A stretch of DNA of 64,000 nucleotides. It comes from Acidovorax kalamii (GTDB taxonomy: Bacteria; Pseudomonadota; Gammaproteobacteria; Burkholderiales; Burkholderiaceae_C). Numbering within the stretch: the first letter of the stretch is position 1; each line of letters starts with the position of its first letter. A model generated the notes under the pieces. That model worked only from the letters and a program-made list of their open reading frames with translations, made no database searches and had not been told where the DNA came from. Of this stretch, positions 34,698-43,730 are shown piece after piece. The stretch is from contig NZ_NOIG01000004.1 in the NCBI RefSeq assembly GCF_002245625.1, positions 558,001 to 622,000 on the forward strand, read 5' to 3'. The position numbers and the translations under genes are program-made.

Positions 34698-35111
34698 ATG
34701 GCCCCGCTGCCCCTGCAGGTCTCTGAGGACGAGGTTGAAATCACCGCCATGCGCGCCCAGGGCGCGGGCGGGCAGAACGTCAACAAGGTGTCGAGCGCTG
34801 TCCACTTGCGGTTTGACGTGGCGGCCTCGTCGCTGCCCGAGGGCGTGAAAGAGCGCCTGCTGGCCCTGCGCGACACCCGCATCACGCAAGAGGGCGTGGT
34901 GGTCATCAAGGCCCAGCAGTTCCGCAGCCAGGAGCAGAACCGCGCCGATGCGCTGGCGCGGCTCAACGCGCTGGTCAACACCGTGGCCGTGCCGCCCCGG
35001 GTGCGCCGCGCCACCAAGCCCACCTACGGGTCGCAACAGCGCCGCCTGCAGGGCAAGACCCAGCGCAGCGAGACCAAGGCGCTGCGGGGGCGGGTGCGCG
35101 ACGGCTCCTGA
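34698..35111 (+). CDS. arfB: Peptidyl-tRNA hydrolase ArfB (ribosome rescue)
   Basis: A 137-residue release-factor-like protein with the catalytic GGQ at residues 24-26 (AQGAGGQNVNK) and a basic C-terminal tail (KPTYGSQQRRLQGKTQRSETKALRGR), which in ArfB/YaeJ enters the empty mRNA channel of stalled ribosomes. It hydrolyses peptidyl-tRNA on non-stop complexes. No tmRNA gene is visible in the window. ATG 34698; 30 bases after aroQ, so co-transcribed. No ribosome site is strong. Confidence 0.9.
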   Translation: MAPLPLQVSEDEVEITAMRAQGAGGQNVNKVSSAVHLRFDVAASSLPEGVKERLLALRDTRITQEGVVVIKAQQFRSQEQNRADALARLNALVNTVAVPPRVRRATKPTYGSQQRRLQGKTQRSETKALRGRVRDGS

Positions 35112-35234
35112 TAGCGTCGGTGGGATGCTGCCAGGGCTTGATTAGCATCACCCGTAGAACAATCTGTCTGCCCCGCAGGGCTTGGTGTGGGCGCCCGTCC
35201 GGCCTACAGTGGGGCATTCACGGATGAAACTGCC

Positions 35235-36056
35235 ATGACCGCTGCTGCCCACACCCCTTTGCCCACTGTTCCAGCCCTGTTCGTATCCCACGGCGCGCCG
35301 CTGTTTGCGGTGGACGCTGGCACCACCGGCCCCGCGCTCACGCAATGGGGCCAGGGCCTGAAGGCGCAGGTGCCCGGCCTGCGCGGTGTGGTGGTGATGT
35401 CGCCGCACTGGATGGTGCGCTCGGTGCAGGTGATGACCGGCCCGCAGCCCGCCACCTGGCACGACTTTGGCGGCTTTCCGCCCGCGCTGTACGAGCTGCA
35501 GTACCCCGCCCCCGGCTCGCCCGCGCTGGCGCAGGAGGTGCTGGGCCTGCTGCAGGCGGCCGGTGTGGCCGCGCAGGGCGATGCCGCGCGCCCCTTTGAC
35601 CATGGCGCCTGGGTGCCGCTGATGCATTTGTTCCCCGAGGCCGATGTGCCCGTGGTGCAGGTGGCCCTGCCCGTGGGTGCGGGCCCGGCCGAGGTGTATG
35701 CGCTGGGCGCCGCCTTGCGCAGCCTGCGCGCCCAGGGCGTGCTGGTGGTGGGCTCGGGCAGCATGACGCACAACCTGGCCGAGTTTTTTGGCGGCGAGCG
35801 TGCGCCCGCGCCCTATGTGCTGGAGTTCAGCCGCTGGATCGAAGACGCGCTGGCCCGTGGCGACATGGCCGCGCTGCTCAACTATCGCAGCCAGGCGCCC
35901 CATGCCCACCGCGCGCACCCCACCGAAGACCACTTTTTGCCCATCTTCTTTGCACTGGGTGCGGCGGGCGACGACCTGCACGCAAACTACTTGAGCCGCG
36001 AGGTGATGTACAGCATGCTGTCGATGGATGCGTTTGCGCTGGAGCCGGTGCATTGA
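35235..36056 (+). CDS. Class III extradiol ring-cleavage dioxygenase (YgiD/DODA type)
   Basis: A 273-residue protein of the LigB-like superfamily. FVSHGAPLFA, VVVMSPHWMVRS, FDHGAWVPLMHLFP and VVGSGSMTHNL supply the conserved histidines that bind the metal in the 4,5-DOPA extradiol dioxygenase group, to which E. coli YgiD belongs. It probably cleaves a catecholic ring; the natural substrate is unknown and no catabolic cluster surrounds it. ATG 35235 is followed by the esterase gene 52 bases downstream. Confidence 0.87.
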   Translation: MTAAAHTPLPTVPALFVSHGAPLFAVDAGTTGPALTQWGQGLKAQVPGLRGVVVMSPHWMVRSVQVMTGPQPATWHDFGGFPPALYELQYPAPGSPALAQEVLGLLQAAGVAAQGDAARPFDHGAWVPLMHLFPEADVPVVQVALPVGAGPAEVYALGAALRSLRAQGVLVVGSGSMTHNLAEFFGGERAPAPYVLEFSRWIEDALARGDMAALLNYRSQAPHAHRAHPTEDHFLPIFFALGAAGDDLHANYLSREVMYSMLSMDAFALEPVH

Positions 36057-36108
36057 TGGTGCATCGGTCCTGCATTTTCTAAGTCAAAACTGCCCCTGGC
36101 GCCTGTCT

Positions 36109-36780
36109 ATGCTCAATCTACCGCTCACATTTTTGCAGCGCCCCGCTGCTGCCACCACGCCCCGCCCCTGGCTGCTGGTGCTGATGCACGGTGTGGGCAG
36201 CAACGAGCAGGACCTGTTCAGCCTGTCGCCGCAGATCCCCGAGCGCTTTCATGTGCTCAGCCTGCGCGCGCCGTTCCGCATGGGGCCGGGCTCGCACGCG
36301 TGGTTTGATTTTTCCATCGAGCCCAATGGCGACCGCACTATCAACGAAGAGCAAGAGGCCCAAAGCCGCGCCCTGGTGGCCCAGGCGGTGGAGTCCGCCA
36401 GCGCGCAACTGGGCATCCCGCCTGAGCGCGTGGTGGTGGGCGGCTTCAGCCAGGGCGGCATCATGGCGCTGTCGCTGCTGCTGACAAAGCCCGAACTGAT
36501 GCACGCCGGCCTGGTGTGGCACAGCCGCCTGCTGCCGCAGGTGGTGCCCCTGACGGCCCCGGCCGATGCGCTGCGGGGCAAGCGGCTGTGGCTGAGCCAT
36601 GGAACGCACGACAACGTGATCCCCCTGGCCAACGCCCAGGCCATTGCGCACCACATGGCGCCCCTGCCGGTGGCGGTGAGCTACCACGAGTTCCCCAGCG
36701 CGCACGAGATCCGGCCATCGGAGCTGGCGGCCACGGTGACCTGGCTGGAGTCGCTCTCGACCACGCCCACCGCTTTCTGA
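36109..36780 (+). CDS. Carboxylesterase / phospholipase-type alpha/beta hydrolase
   Basis: A 223-residue serine hydrolase of the carboxylesterase 2/YpfH group: LLVLMHGVGSNEQDL, GGFSQGGIMAL (nucleophile serine), then SHGTHDNVIPL (acid) and FPSAHEIRPS (histidine). The order and short length match small cytosolic carboxylesterases that hydrolyse short acyl chains. ATG 36109 was chosen over 36028 because the earlier start overlaps the dioxygenase. The 50 bases before it (AAGTCAAAACTGCCCCTGGC) resemble half of the dispersed repeat. Confidence 0.85.
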   Translation: MLNLPLTFLQRPAAATTPRPWLLVLMHGVGSNEQDLFSLSPQIPERFHVLSLRAPFRMGPGSHAWFDFSIEPNGDRTINEEQEAQSRALVAQAVESASAQLGIPPERVVVGGFSQGGIMALSLLLTKPELMHAGLVWHSRLLPQVVPLTAPADALRGKRLWLSHGTHDNVIPLANAQAIAHHMAPLPVAVSYHEFPSAHEIRPSELAATVTWLESLSTTPTAF

Positions 36781-36813
36781 GCGAAGGCACCGTCTCGCCG
36801 CAGCGCCCCAGCC

Positions 36814-37281
36814 TCACACCGGCAGCGCCATGGTGCGCTTCACCTCCTTGAGCGAAAAGCTCGTCGAAATCTCGCGCACGCCCGGCAGGCTGCGCACATG
36901 GGTGCGCACGTATTCGGCAAACGATTCCAGGTCGGCCGCCACCACTTCCAGCTGGTAGTCGTACCGGCCCGAGAGGTTGTGGCACGACAGCACCTGGGGC
37001 ATGGCCATCACCTCGCGCTCCAGGGCCGACGTGGTCTCGGCGGTGTGGTCGTGCAGCGCCAGTTGCACAAAACCCAGCACGCCCCAGCCCACGCGCTGGC
37101 GGTGCAGGTGGGCGTGGTAGCCCGCAATCACCCCGGCTTCTTCCAGCGCCCGCACGCGCCGCCAGCAGGGTGAGGTGGAAAGTGACACCGCCTCGGCCAG
37201 GTCGCCCACGGTGGCGCGGCCGTCGCGCTGCAGGGCGTTGAGCAGGGTTCGGTCCACGGGGTCGAGCGGGTAGGGGTGCAT
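36814..37281 (-). CDS. Lrp/AsnC-family regulator, MdeR-like
   Basis: A 155-residue Lrp-type regulator: DPVDRTLLNALQRDGRATVGDLAEAVSLSTSPCWRRVRALEEAGVI is the HTH (residues 8-53), then the RAM domain with LSGRYDYQLEVVAADLE. It is divergent from methionine gamma-lyase, the same arrangement as mdeR-mdeA in Pseudomonas putida, so it is probably the activator that senses methionine. Two palindromes lie between the genes. Start ATG 37281 (MHPYPLDPVD); the long frame beyond it has no HTH role. Confidence 0.88.
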   Translation of the reverse strand: MHPYPLDPVDRTLLNALQRDGRATVGDLAEAVSLSTSPCWRRVRALEEAGVIAGYHAHLHRQRVGWGVLGFVQLALHDHTAETTSALEREVMAMPQVLSCHNLSGRYDYQLEVVAADLESFAEYVRTHVRSLPGVREISTSFSLKEVKRTMALPV

Positions 37282-37304
37282 GGTGGTGGGGTGGTGAGGG
37301 TTTG

Positions 37305-37360
37305 GGGCAAATTTTGCCCTTTGGATTGATTTATGAGGCAAAGAAGGCGAAATTTTGCCT
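37305..37360. promoter_or_regulatory. Paired palindromic operator between mdeR-like and megL
   Basis: GGGCAAATTTTGCCC at 37305-37319 and AGGCGAAATTTTGCCT at 37345-37360. The two dyads have nearly the same half-site (GGCAAA / GGCGAA with TTTTGCC), and their centres are 40-41 bp apart, about four helical turns, as expected for an Lrp octamer that wraps DNA. An extra half-site GGCAAA lies between them. Confidence 0.6.
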
Positions 37361-37431
37361 GTCGATGAGTTCAAGAATCTCCGCATCCGACCCCCGCATT
37401 CCGTCTGTGGTCGGCCCACCAGGAGACAAAC

Positions 37432-38724
37432 ATGACCCGCAGCACCGACCGCAGCCCCGCCACCGGCTTCAGCACCCGCGCCATCCACCACGGCTACAAC
37501 CCGGCCGACCACCAGGGCGCACTGGTGCCGCCCATCCACACCTCGGCCACCTATGCCTTCCCGGATGTGGCCTACGGCGCGCGCTGCTTTGCGGGCCAGG
37601 AGCCCGGCTACTTCTACACCCGCATCGCCAACCCCACGCTGGCGCTGCTCGAAGGGCGGCTGGCGGCGCTGGAAGAGGGCGCAGGCGCCGTGGTGTTCGG
37701 CTCGGGCATGGGCGCCATCACGGCCACGCTGTGGTCCATGCTGGAGCCGGGCGACGAGATCCTGGCCGACCTCACGCTCTATGGCTGCACCTTCTCGTTT
37801 TTGCACCACGGCCTGGGCCGCTTTGGCGTGACGGTGCGCCATGTGGACATGACCGACCCCGCCCGCGTGGCCGAGGCGTTGACCGCCAAGACCCGCGTGC
37901 TGTACCTCGAAACCCCCGCCAACCCCAACATGCGCCTAGTGGACATCGCCGCCGTGTCGGCCCTGGCCCATGCCCAGGGCGCCAAGGTGGTGGTGGACAA
38001 CACCTACTGCACGCCCTACCTGCAGCAGCCGCTGCTGCTGGGGGCGGATGTGAGCGTGCACTCCATGACCAAATACCTCGGCGGCCATGGCGACCTGACC
38101 GCAGGCGCAGCGGTGTTTGCCGATGCCGAGCTGGCCCAGCGCGTGCGCCTGTACGGCCTGAAAGACATGACCGGCGCGGTGATGTCGGCGCAAGACGCCC
38201 ACCTGGTGATGCGCGGCCTGAAAACCCTGGCCCTGCGCATGGACCGCCACTGCCAAAGCGCGCAGAAGGTGGCCGAATTCATCGCCGCCCACCCCGCTGC
38301 GGCGGCCGTGCACTACCCCGGTCTGCCCAGCTTTGCGCAGCATGCGCTGGCCAAGCAGCAGATGCGCCAGATGGGCGGCATGATCGCTTTCGAGCTGCGC
38401 GGCGGCCTGCAGGCGGGCGTGCGCTTCATGGACGCGCTGCAACTCGTCACCCGCGCCGTGAGCCTGGGCGACGCCGAAACCCTGGCCCAGCACCCGGCCA
38501 GCATGACCCATTCCACCTACACCCCCGAGCAGCGTGCCGCCCACGGCATTGCCGAAGGCCTGGTGCGCCTGTCGGTGGGGTTGGAAGACCTGGACGACCT
38601 GCTGGCCGACATCGGCCAGGCGTTGGACCTGGCCCACGCCATGGATCTCAGCGCTGGCATCAACGCCGGGCTCAGCTCCGAGCGTGTGGCAGCGGCAGAG
38701 CCGTCTTGTAGCGCACCTGCTTGA
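37432..38724 (+). CDS. megL: Methionine gamma-lyase
   Basis: A 430-residue PLP enzyme of the Cys/Met metabolism family. The PLP lysine is 214 in [31 protein letters not shown] carries Cys119, aligned with Cys116 of P. putida methionine gamma-lyase and diagnostic of this enzyme against cystathionine lyases; [11 protein letters not shown] and [11 protein letters not shown] also fit. It splits methionine to methanethiol, ammonia and 2-oxobutyrate. GGAGACAAAC precedes the ATG at 37432. Its last 53 bases overlap the second Lrp gene on the other strand. Two operator-like dyads lie upstream. Confidence 0.92.
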   Translation: MTRSTDRSPATGFSTRAIHHGYNPADHQGALVPPIHTSATYAFPDVAYGARCFAGQEPGYFYTRIANPTLALLEGRLAALEEGAGAVVFGSGMGAITATLWSMLEPGDEILADLTLYGCTFSFLHHGLGRFGVTVRHVDMTDPARVAEALTAKTRVLYLETPANPNMRLVDIAAVSALAHAQGAKVVVDNTYCTPYLQQPLLLGADVSVHSMTKYLGGHGDLTAGAAVFADAELAQRVRLYGLKDMTGAVMSAQDAHLVMRGLKTLALRMDRHCQSAQKVAEFIAAHPAAAAVHYPGLPSFAQHALAKQQMRQMGGMIAFELRGGLQAGVRFMDALQLVTRAVSLGDAETLAQHPASMTHSTYTPEQRAAHGIAEGLVRLSVGLEDLDDLLADIGQALDLAHAMDLSAGINAGLSSERVAAAEPSCSAPA

Positions 38725-39145
38725 GCGCGAAGCTGGAGCGGATCTTCTCCAGCCCCGGGATCGGCGAAAGCTGCTCCAGGATGAACCGCTCCAGTGCCGC
38801 AATGTCGGGCAGCGCCACGCGGATGAGGTAGTCGGAGTCGCCGCTCATCAGGTAGCACTCCATCACCTCGTCGTGCTCGGCAATGCGCCGCTCGAAGTCG
38901 GCCAGCGCCTCCTTGTTCTGCGTCTTCAGGCTGATGCTGATGAACACATTCAGCCCCAGCCCCAGCGCCGCCGCGTTGGCCAGCGCCACATAGCGGGCGA
39001 TCACGCCCGCCGCCTCCAGCGCCTTCACCCGCGCCAGGCAGGGCGAGGGCGACAGGTGCACGCGCCGCGCCAGCTCCACATTGGAGAGCGAACCGTCGGC
39101 CTGCAGCTCGGCCAGAATGCGCAGATCGGTCACGTCAAGCTTCAT
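38672..39145 (-). CDS. Second Lrp/AsnC-family regulator
   Basis: A 157-residue Lrp-type protein: [48 protein letters not shown], then the RAM domain with [15 protein letters not shown]. The PLP-gene end overlaps its 3' end by 53 bases. It is divergent from the pyruvate-dehydrogenase-type E1 gene and starts 1 base from a 10-bp dyad. It probably controls that gene and itself. ATG 39145 chosen from the family N-terminus. Confidence 0.88.
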   Translation of the reverse strand: MKLDVTDLRILAELQADGSLSNVELARRVHLSPSPCLARVKALEAAGVIARYVALANAAALGLGLNVFISISLKTQNKEALADFERRIAEHDEVMECYLMSGDSDYLIRVALPDIAALERFILEQLSPIPGLEKIRSSFALKQVRYKTALPLPHARS

Positions 39146-39175
39146 ATGCTGCAATATTTTGTTGGTGCAGCATAT
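39144..39175. promoter_or_regulatory. Candidate Lrp operator: ATATGCTGCA ... TGCAGCATAT
   Basis: Perfect 10-bp arms at 39144-39153 and 39166-39175 with a 12-base AT-rich spacer. The dyad covers the second Lrp gene's start codon and lies 75 bases before the E1 gene, so it suits autoregulation and control of the E1. Confidence 0.6.
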
Positions 39176-39248
39176 TGTGCTTTTAATGGCGCTTGATTGG
39201 CGCGTTTCGGCATCACATTTTTGCCCAACCCTTCTACAGTGTGCTCCC

Positions 39249-41927
39249 ATGAACGCCCCACTGCCCCCCCACCTCCTCAGCCCCCAGGACACCCTGGCCG
39301 ACATCGACCCGCAAGAAACCGCCGAATGGCGCGATGCCTTCCTGGCCCTGGTGGCCACCGAAGGCCCCGAGCGCGCGCGGTTTGTGTTGCAGGAGCTGGT
39401 GCGCCTGGCCCGCACCCAGCGCGTGGGCTGGCAGCCGCAGCTCAACACGCCGTATGTGAACACCGTGGCGGCCCAGGCGCAGCCCACCTTCCCGGGCGAT
39501 CTCGCGATTGAAGAGCGGCTGGCGTCGCTCATGCGCTGGAACGCGCTGGCCATGGTGGTGCGGGCGAATCAAGCCTACGGCGAGCTGGGCGGCCACATCG
39601 CCAGCTACGCCAGCGCGGCCGATCTGTTTGAGAGCGGCTTCAACCACTTCTTCCGCGCCCGCGAAGGCGTGGGCGAGGGCCAGCACCGGGGCGATTTGGT
39701 GTTCTTTCAGCCGCACAGCGCGCCGGGCGTGTATGCGCGGGCGTTTCTGGAAGGGCATTTGACGGAAAACGACCTGCAGCACTACCGGCAGGAAATCACG
39801 GCCCCCAGCGCAGGCGCGCAGGGCCTGTCGAGCTACCCGCACCCCTGGCTGATGCCCGACTTCTGGCAGTTCCCCACCGGTTCGATGGGCATCGGCCCCA
39901 TCAGCAGCATCTACCACGCGCGCTTTATGCGCTACCTCACGCACCGTAATCTGCTCAACTGTGAGGGCCGCAAGGTGTGGGGCGTGTTTGGCGACGGCGA
40001 GATGGACGAGCCCGAGTCGATGAGTGCGCTGACGCTCGCCGCGCGCGAAGGCCTGGACAACCTCGTCTGGGTGGTCAACTGCAACCTGCAGCGCCTGGAC
40101 GGCCCGGTGCGCGGCAACGGCCGCATCATCGACGAGCTGGAGCGGCTGTTTGCCGGTGCGGGCTGGAACGTGGTCAAGTTGGTGTGGGGCAGCGACTGGG
40201 ACGGCCTGTTTGCCCGCGACCTGACCGGCGCGCTGGTGCGCACGCTGGAAGGCACGGTGGACGGCCAGATGCAGACCTTTGCCGCCAAGGACGGCCGCTT
40301 CAACCGCGACAACTTCTTCGGCCAGAACCCCGAACTGGCCGCGCTGGCCCAGGGCATGACGGACGAGCAGATCGATCGCCTCAAGCGCGGAGGGCACGAC
40401 CTGGTGAAGATCCACGCCGCCTACGCTGCCGCCGCTGCCCACAAGGGCCAGCCCACGGTGATCCTGGCCCACACCAAAAAGGGCTACGGCATGGGCACGG
40501 CGGGGCAGGGCAAGATGACCACGCACAGCCAGAAGAAGCTGGACGACACCGACCTCATCGAATTCCGCAACCGCTTCAACCTGCCGCTCACGGACGCGCA
40601 GGCGACCAGCCTAGCGTTCTACAAGCCTGCCGAAGACAGCCCGGAGATGCAGTACCTGCGCCGCCACCGCCAGCAGCTGGGTGGCTACCTGCCGCGCCGC
40701 CAGACGGCCTGCGACGTGCTGCCCGTGCCGCCCCTGGCCGGCTACGCCCAGTTTGCGCTGCAGGCCGACGGCAAGGAGATGAGCACCACCATGGCCTTTG
40801 TGCGCATGCTGGGCACGCTGCTGAAGGACGCCACGTTAGGCCCCCGCATCGTGCCCATCGTGGCCGACGAGGCGCGCACCTTTGGCATGGCCAACCTGTT
40901 CAAGCAGGTCGGCATCTACAGCAGCGTGGGCCAGCGCTACGCGCCGGAGGACATCGGCTCGGTGCTGAGCTACCGCGAGGCGCTGGACGGGCAAATCCTT
41001 GAAGAAGGCATCAGCGAGGCGGGTGCGATTGCGAGCTGGACAGCAGCCGCCACCAGCTACAGCGTGCACGGCCTGGCCATGCTGCCGTTCTACATCTACT
41101 ACTCCATGTTCGGCTTCCAGCGCGTGGGCGACGCCATCTGGGCGGCTGCCGACCAGCGTGCGCGTGGCTTTTTGCTGGGCGCCACCTCGGGCCGCACCAC
41201 GCTGGGCGGCGAGGGCCTGCAGCACCAGGACGGCACCAGCCACCTCGTGGCCGCCACCATCCCCAACTGCAAGGCCTACGACCCGGCCTACGCGGGCGAG
41301 ATGGCCGTGATCATCGACGCTGGCATGCGCGAGATGGTGACCGAGCAGCGCGACGTTTTCTACTACGTGACGCTGATGAACGAGAACTACGCGCAGCCCG
41401 ACCTGCCCGCAGGCGCTGCAGACGGGGTCTTGCGTGGGTGCTATGTTTTCAGGAGCTACCAGGGCAATGTGGACGCGCGCAAAGGCCTTGTTTCTTCTCA
41501 AAGTTCCGTCACCCTGATGGGTTCCGGCGCCATCCTGACCGAGGTGGTCAAGGCCGCAGAACAACTCGCCAGCGAAGGCCTGGATGTGACCGTGCTCAGC
41601 GTCACCAGCTGGAGCGAACTGGCCCGCGACGGCGTGGCCTGCGAACAGCGCGCGCTGGCGGGTGAAGAAGGGGTGGAGCCCGGCACCCCCTGGCTTGCCG
41701 CCCAACTGGCCGCCACCAGCGGGCCCGTGGTGGCCGCCACCGACTACGTGCGCGCCGTGCCCGAGACAGTGCGCGCATTTATCCCCGAAGGGCGCAAGTA
41801 CATCACCCTGGGCACCGACGGCTTTGGCCGCAGCGACACGCGGGCGGCGCTGCGGGAATTTTTTGGGGTGGATGCGCAGGCCGTGGCGCGTGCTGCCCGC
41901 AGCGCAATCGGTCGGCTCAAGGCCTAA
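39249..41927 (+). CDS. Pyruvate dehydrogenase-type E1 component, homodimeric (MdeB-like)
   Basis: An 892-residue ThDP enzyme of the AceE type. The ThDP motif is [11 protein letters not shown] (from about residue 248) with [15 protein letters not shown]; the C-terminal half has [30 protein letters not shown]. It decarboxylates a 2-oxo acid and acylates a lipoyl E2. In P. putida the second mde gene encodes such an E1, acting on 2-oxobutyrate from methionine; that role is inferred from context. No E2 or E3 gene follows, so it must use the housekeeping E2/E3. The canonical aceE-aceF operon is not here. ATG 39249. Confidence 0.9.
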   Translation: MNAPLPPHLLSPQDTLADIDPQETAEWRDAFLALVATEGPERARFVLQELVRLARTQRVGWQPQLNTPYVNTVAAQAQPTFPGDLAIEERLASLMRWNALAMVVRANQAYGELGGHIASYASAADLFESGFNHFFRAREGVGEGQHRGDLVFFQPHSAPGVYARAFLEGHLTENDLQHYRQEITAPSAGAQGLSSYPHPWLMPDFWQFPTGSMGIGPISSIYHARFMRYLTHRNLLNCEGRKVWGVFGDGEMDEPESMSALTLAAREGLDNLVWVVNCNLQRLDGPVRGNGRIIDELERLFAGAGWNVVKLVWGSDWDGLFARDLTGALVRTLEGTVDGQMQTFAAKDGRFNRDNFFGQNPELAALAQGMTDEQIDRLKRGGHDLVKIHAAYAAAAAHKGQPTVILAHTKKGYGMGTAGQGKMTTHSQKKLDDTDLIEFRNRFNLPLTDAQATSLAFYKPAEDSPEMQYLRRHRQQLGGYLPRRQTACDVLPVPPLAGYAQFALQADGKEMSTTMAFVRMLGTLLKDATLGPRIVPIVADEARTFGMANLFKQVGIYSSVGQRYAPEDIGSVLSYREALDGQILEEGISEAGAIASWTAAATSYSVHGLAMLPFYIYYSMFGFQRVGDAIWAAADQRARGFLLGATSGRTTLGGEGLQHQDGTSHLVAATIPNCKAYDPAYAGEMAVIIDAGMREMVTEQRDVFYYVTLMNENYAQPDLPAGAADGVLRGCYVFRSYQGNVDARKGLVSSQSSVTLMGSGAILTEVVKAAEQLASEGLDVTVLSVTSWSELARDGVACEQRALAGEEGVEPGTPWLAAQLAATSGPVVAATDYVRAVPETVRAFIPEGRKYITLGTDGFGRSDTRAALREFFGVDAQAVARAARSAIGRLKA

Positions 41928-42000
41928 GGCAGAAGGCATAAGCCTGCGAGCGAGCCGCGCCCCGCGCGCTGTGCCACCTCGGGCGCCGAAGGACAGGGGC

Positions 42001-42666
42001 TCAGGAGTCGGGGGGCAGTTGGAGGGGCGCCAGCAACCCCTGCATCAGCACCTGCAGCGCCGCGCGCGTCTGTTGGCTGGCGGCATGGTCAGGCGATAGT
42101 GGAGCGGCGGTGGGCGAGCCGATCTCCGCCCCTACACCAGGCGGCTGGCCCAGCAGGTGCCCGCCCTGCAACAGCGCCAAGCCGTGGACCATGGCCCAGC
42201 ATGCGTGGGCCAGTGCGCGCGGGTCACCTGTGCGGAAGCTGCCGTGCTGCTGGCCCTCGGCCACCAGGGTCTGCAGGTCGTTGAACAGGTCGGCCGCCAC
42301 GGCGCGCAGGCGCGGTGGCGCTGTGGCCCGGGCTGCAGCGCCGAACATATGGGCCAGTTGCCGGGGGTGCTGGCGCCCGAACTGCACATAGGCCAGACCG
42401 CTGGCCAGCAGCCGGTCTGGGCTGCCCTGGGCGGCTGCTATCGCCTCGCTGCTGGCCTGGCGCAGGGCCTCGAAGCCTTGTTCGGCCATGGCGTCCAGCA
42501 GGGCCTGCTTGTCGGCAAAGTGGCGGTAGGCCGCTGTGTGCGAAACCCCCACCGCCTTGGCCATCTCGCGCATCGACAGGCCGTCGAGCCCGGCGCCTTC
42601 CATCTGCTCCAGCGCGTAGGCCAGCAGGGTGCTTTTGAGGTCGCCGTGGTGGTAGGGGCTGGTCAT
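42001..42666 (-). CDS. TetR-family transcriptional regulator
   Basis: A 221-residue TetR protein: YHHGDLKSTLLAYALEQMEGAGLDGLSMREMAKAVGVSHTAAYRHFADKQALLDAMAEQG is the DNA-binding domain, and the C-terminal part has the HPRQLAHMF...ALAHACWAMVHGLALL pattern of the WHG (TetR_C_33) ligand domain. It is divergent from a DoxX-like gene with a 16-bp inverted repeat between them, so it probably represses that gene. Ligand unknown. Confidence 0.88.
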   Translation of the reverse strand: MTSPYHHGDLKSTLLAYALEQMEGAGLDGLSMREMAKAVGVSHTAAYRHFADKQALLDAMAEQGFEALRQASSEAIAAAQGSPDRLLASGLAYVQFGRQHPRQLAHMFGAAARATAPPRLRAVAADLFNDLQTLVAEGQQHGSFRTGDPRALAHACWAMVHGLALLQGGHLLGQPPGVGAEIGSPTAAPLSPDHAASQQTRAALQVLMQGLLAPLQLPPDS

Positions 42667-42725
42667 GGATAGGCGTTGGCGGACACAAAAAGTGCAGAAA
42701 AAGAAAACGACAGGAAAACATTGAA

Positions 42726-42773
42726 TGTTGACGGTGGAAACTTTAACACTCTAGAATGTTTCCATTGTTAACA
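42726..42773. promoter_or_regulatory. TetR operator and DoxX promoter
   Basis: Arms TGTTGACGGTGGAAAC (42726-42741) and GTTTCCATTGTTAACA (42758-42773) pair at 13 of 16 positions. TTGACG (42728-42733) and TAGAAT (42752-42757), 18 bases apart, form a promoter toward the DoxX-like gene inside the dyad. Binding would block it. Confidence 0.6.
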
Positions 42774-42787
42774 TCAAGGTGTCTGCC

Positions 42788-43306
42788 ATGAGTTTTCTGC
42801 TGTTGATCATGGGTGCCAGTGCGCTGGCTTGGCTGGTGCGTCGGCTGGCGGGGGGGCGCCCCGGCCTGCGGTGGGCCATGCGCTGGGGCATGGGCCTGGG
42901 TTTTGTGTTCACGGGGGTGGACCATTTTGTGAACGCGCAACTGCGCTATGTGCCCATGATTCCCGACCTGCTGGCGGCGCAGGCGCTGTTCTGGGTGTAT
43001 CTGACGGGGGTGGCCGAACTGGCCGGGGGCTTGGCCCTGCTGCTGCCCCAGCGCCTGCTGGATCGCGTGGGGTTGCCGCGCCTGCACCAACTGGCCGGGC
43101 TGGGGCTGGCGGCGCTGCTGGTGTGTGTGGTGGTGGCCAACGTCCATGTGGCGCAGCAGGGCCAGCAGGTGCATGGGCTGCCGTTTGGCGCCTGGTACTA
43201 CTGGGTGCGGCCTTTGCTGCAGCCGGTGTTCGTTTTGTGGGCGTTGTACTGCTCGGGCGTCTGGGCGGGGTTTGCAAGGGAGGCTGTCCCCGCCGATGGA
43301 CGCTAG
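42788..43306 (+). CDS. DoxX-like small membrane protein
   Basis: A 172-residue protein with four membrane helices (FLLLIMGASALAWLV, WGMGLGFVFTGVDHFV, ALFWVYLTGVAELAGGLALLLP, LAGLGLAALLVCVVVANVHVA). The F-x-G-x-x-H/F and TGVAELAGG pieces match the DoxX/DoxD-like family of unknown function. ATG 42788 was chosen; AAGGTG is just upstream. A divergent TetR gene and a dyad suggest inducible expression, perhaps with an efflux or stress role. Confidence 0.75.
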   Translation: MSFLLLIMGASALAWLVRRLAGGRPGLRWAMRWGMGLGFVFTGVDHFVNAQLRYVPMIPDLLAAQALFWVYLTGVAELAGGLALLLPQRLLDRVGLPRLHQLAGLGLAALLVCVVVANVHVAQQGQQVHGLPFGAWYYWVRPLLQPVFVLWALYCSGVWAGFAREAVPADGR

Positions 43307-43373
43307 GGTCATCTTTCCGCGTCGGGCGAAGATGGATGCAGAGCGGCGAATTCAATCCTGGTATGGCCTGAGT

Positions 43374-43440
43374 GCTACATATTTGATAGCTAATGAGGCA
43401 ATTTGGATGGGCGGAGAAGGCCGTTTTCGCTCTAACTTTT
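43374..43440 (-). repeat. Dispersed intergenic repeat, copy 8 (minus orientation)
   Basis: On the minus strand: AACGGCCTTCTCCGCC, then AAATTGCCTCATTAGCTATC, AAATATGTAGCA. End blocks GGCCTTC and TAGCTATCAAATATGTAGCA match the family; the core is changed. Confidence 0.5.
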
Positions 43441-43487
43441 TGCCTTCGTGCACCGAGCCCCGGCCACCGGGCAGTCCCACCTGCCTC

Positions 43488-43660
43488 CCCTAGGGATCCT
43501 CTGCGCAAATCATCGCGCCGTGTGCATCTGCGGTCTCGGGCGGTCTGCGGCGTTGCAAATACTCGCAATAGCTACGGCTATTGCTGCGTTTTGCGCCTTG
43601 CAGCCCATCCCGATCCGCAGCGCACACTTACCGCTCGATTCGTGCAGAGGATCCCTAGGG
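43488..43660. repeat. Structured palindromic element, copy 3 (173 bp, diverged)
   Basis: Perfect 17-bp ends CCCTAGGGATCCTCTGC (43488-43504 and reverse complement at 43644-43660). Inside are GTGTGC/GCACAC and CTGCGG/CCGCAG (43520-43533 with 43615-43627) and a hairpin GCAATAGC-TACG-GCTATTGC (43565-43584). On the minus strand the core blocks GGGATGGGCTGCAAGGCGC and GCAACGCCGCAGACCGCCCG are nearly identical to copies 1 and 2, in the same positions around the hairpin. Thus it belongs to the same family, although the ends and stems have other sequences. Confidence 0.75.
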
Positions 43661-43730
43661 TCGAACACATTGCCCAGCCTGTAACAGCTTCCTAGAATGG
43701 GTTGTAACCGAGCAACTGCCGGAGGGCACC

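Noticed and set aside
34698..35111. Class I release factor prfB fragment
   Set aside because: Length, GGQ position and basic tail fit complete ArfB rather than a truncated release factor.
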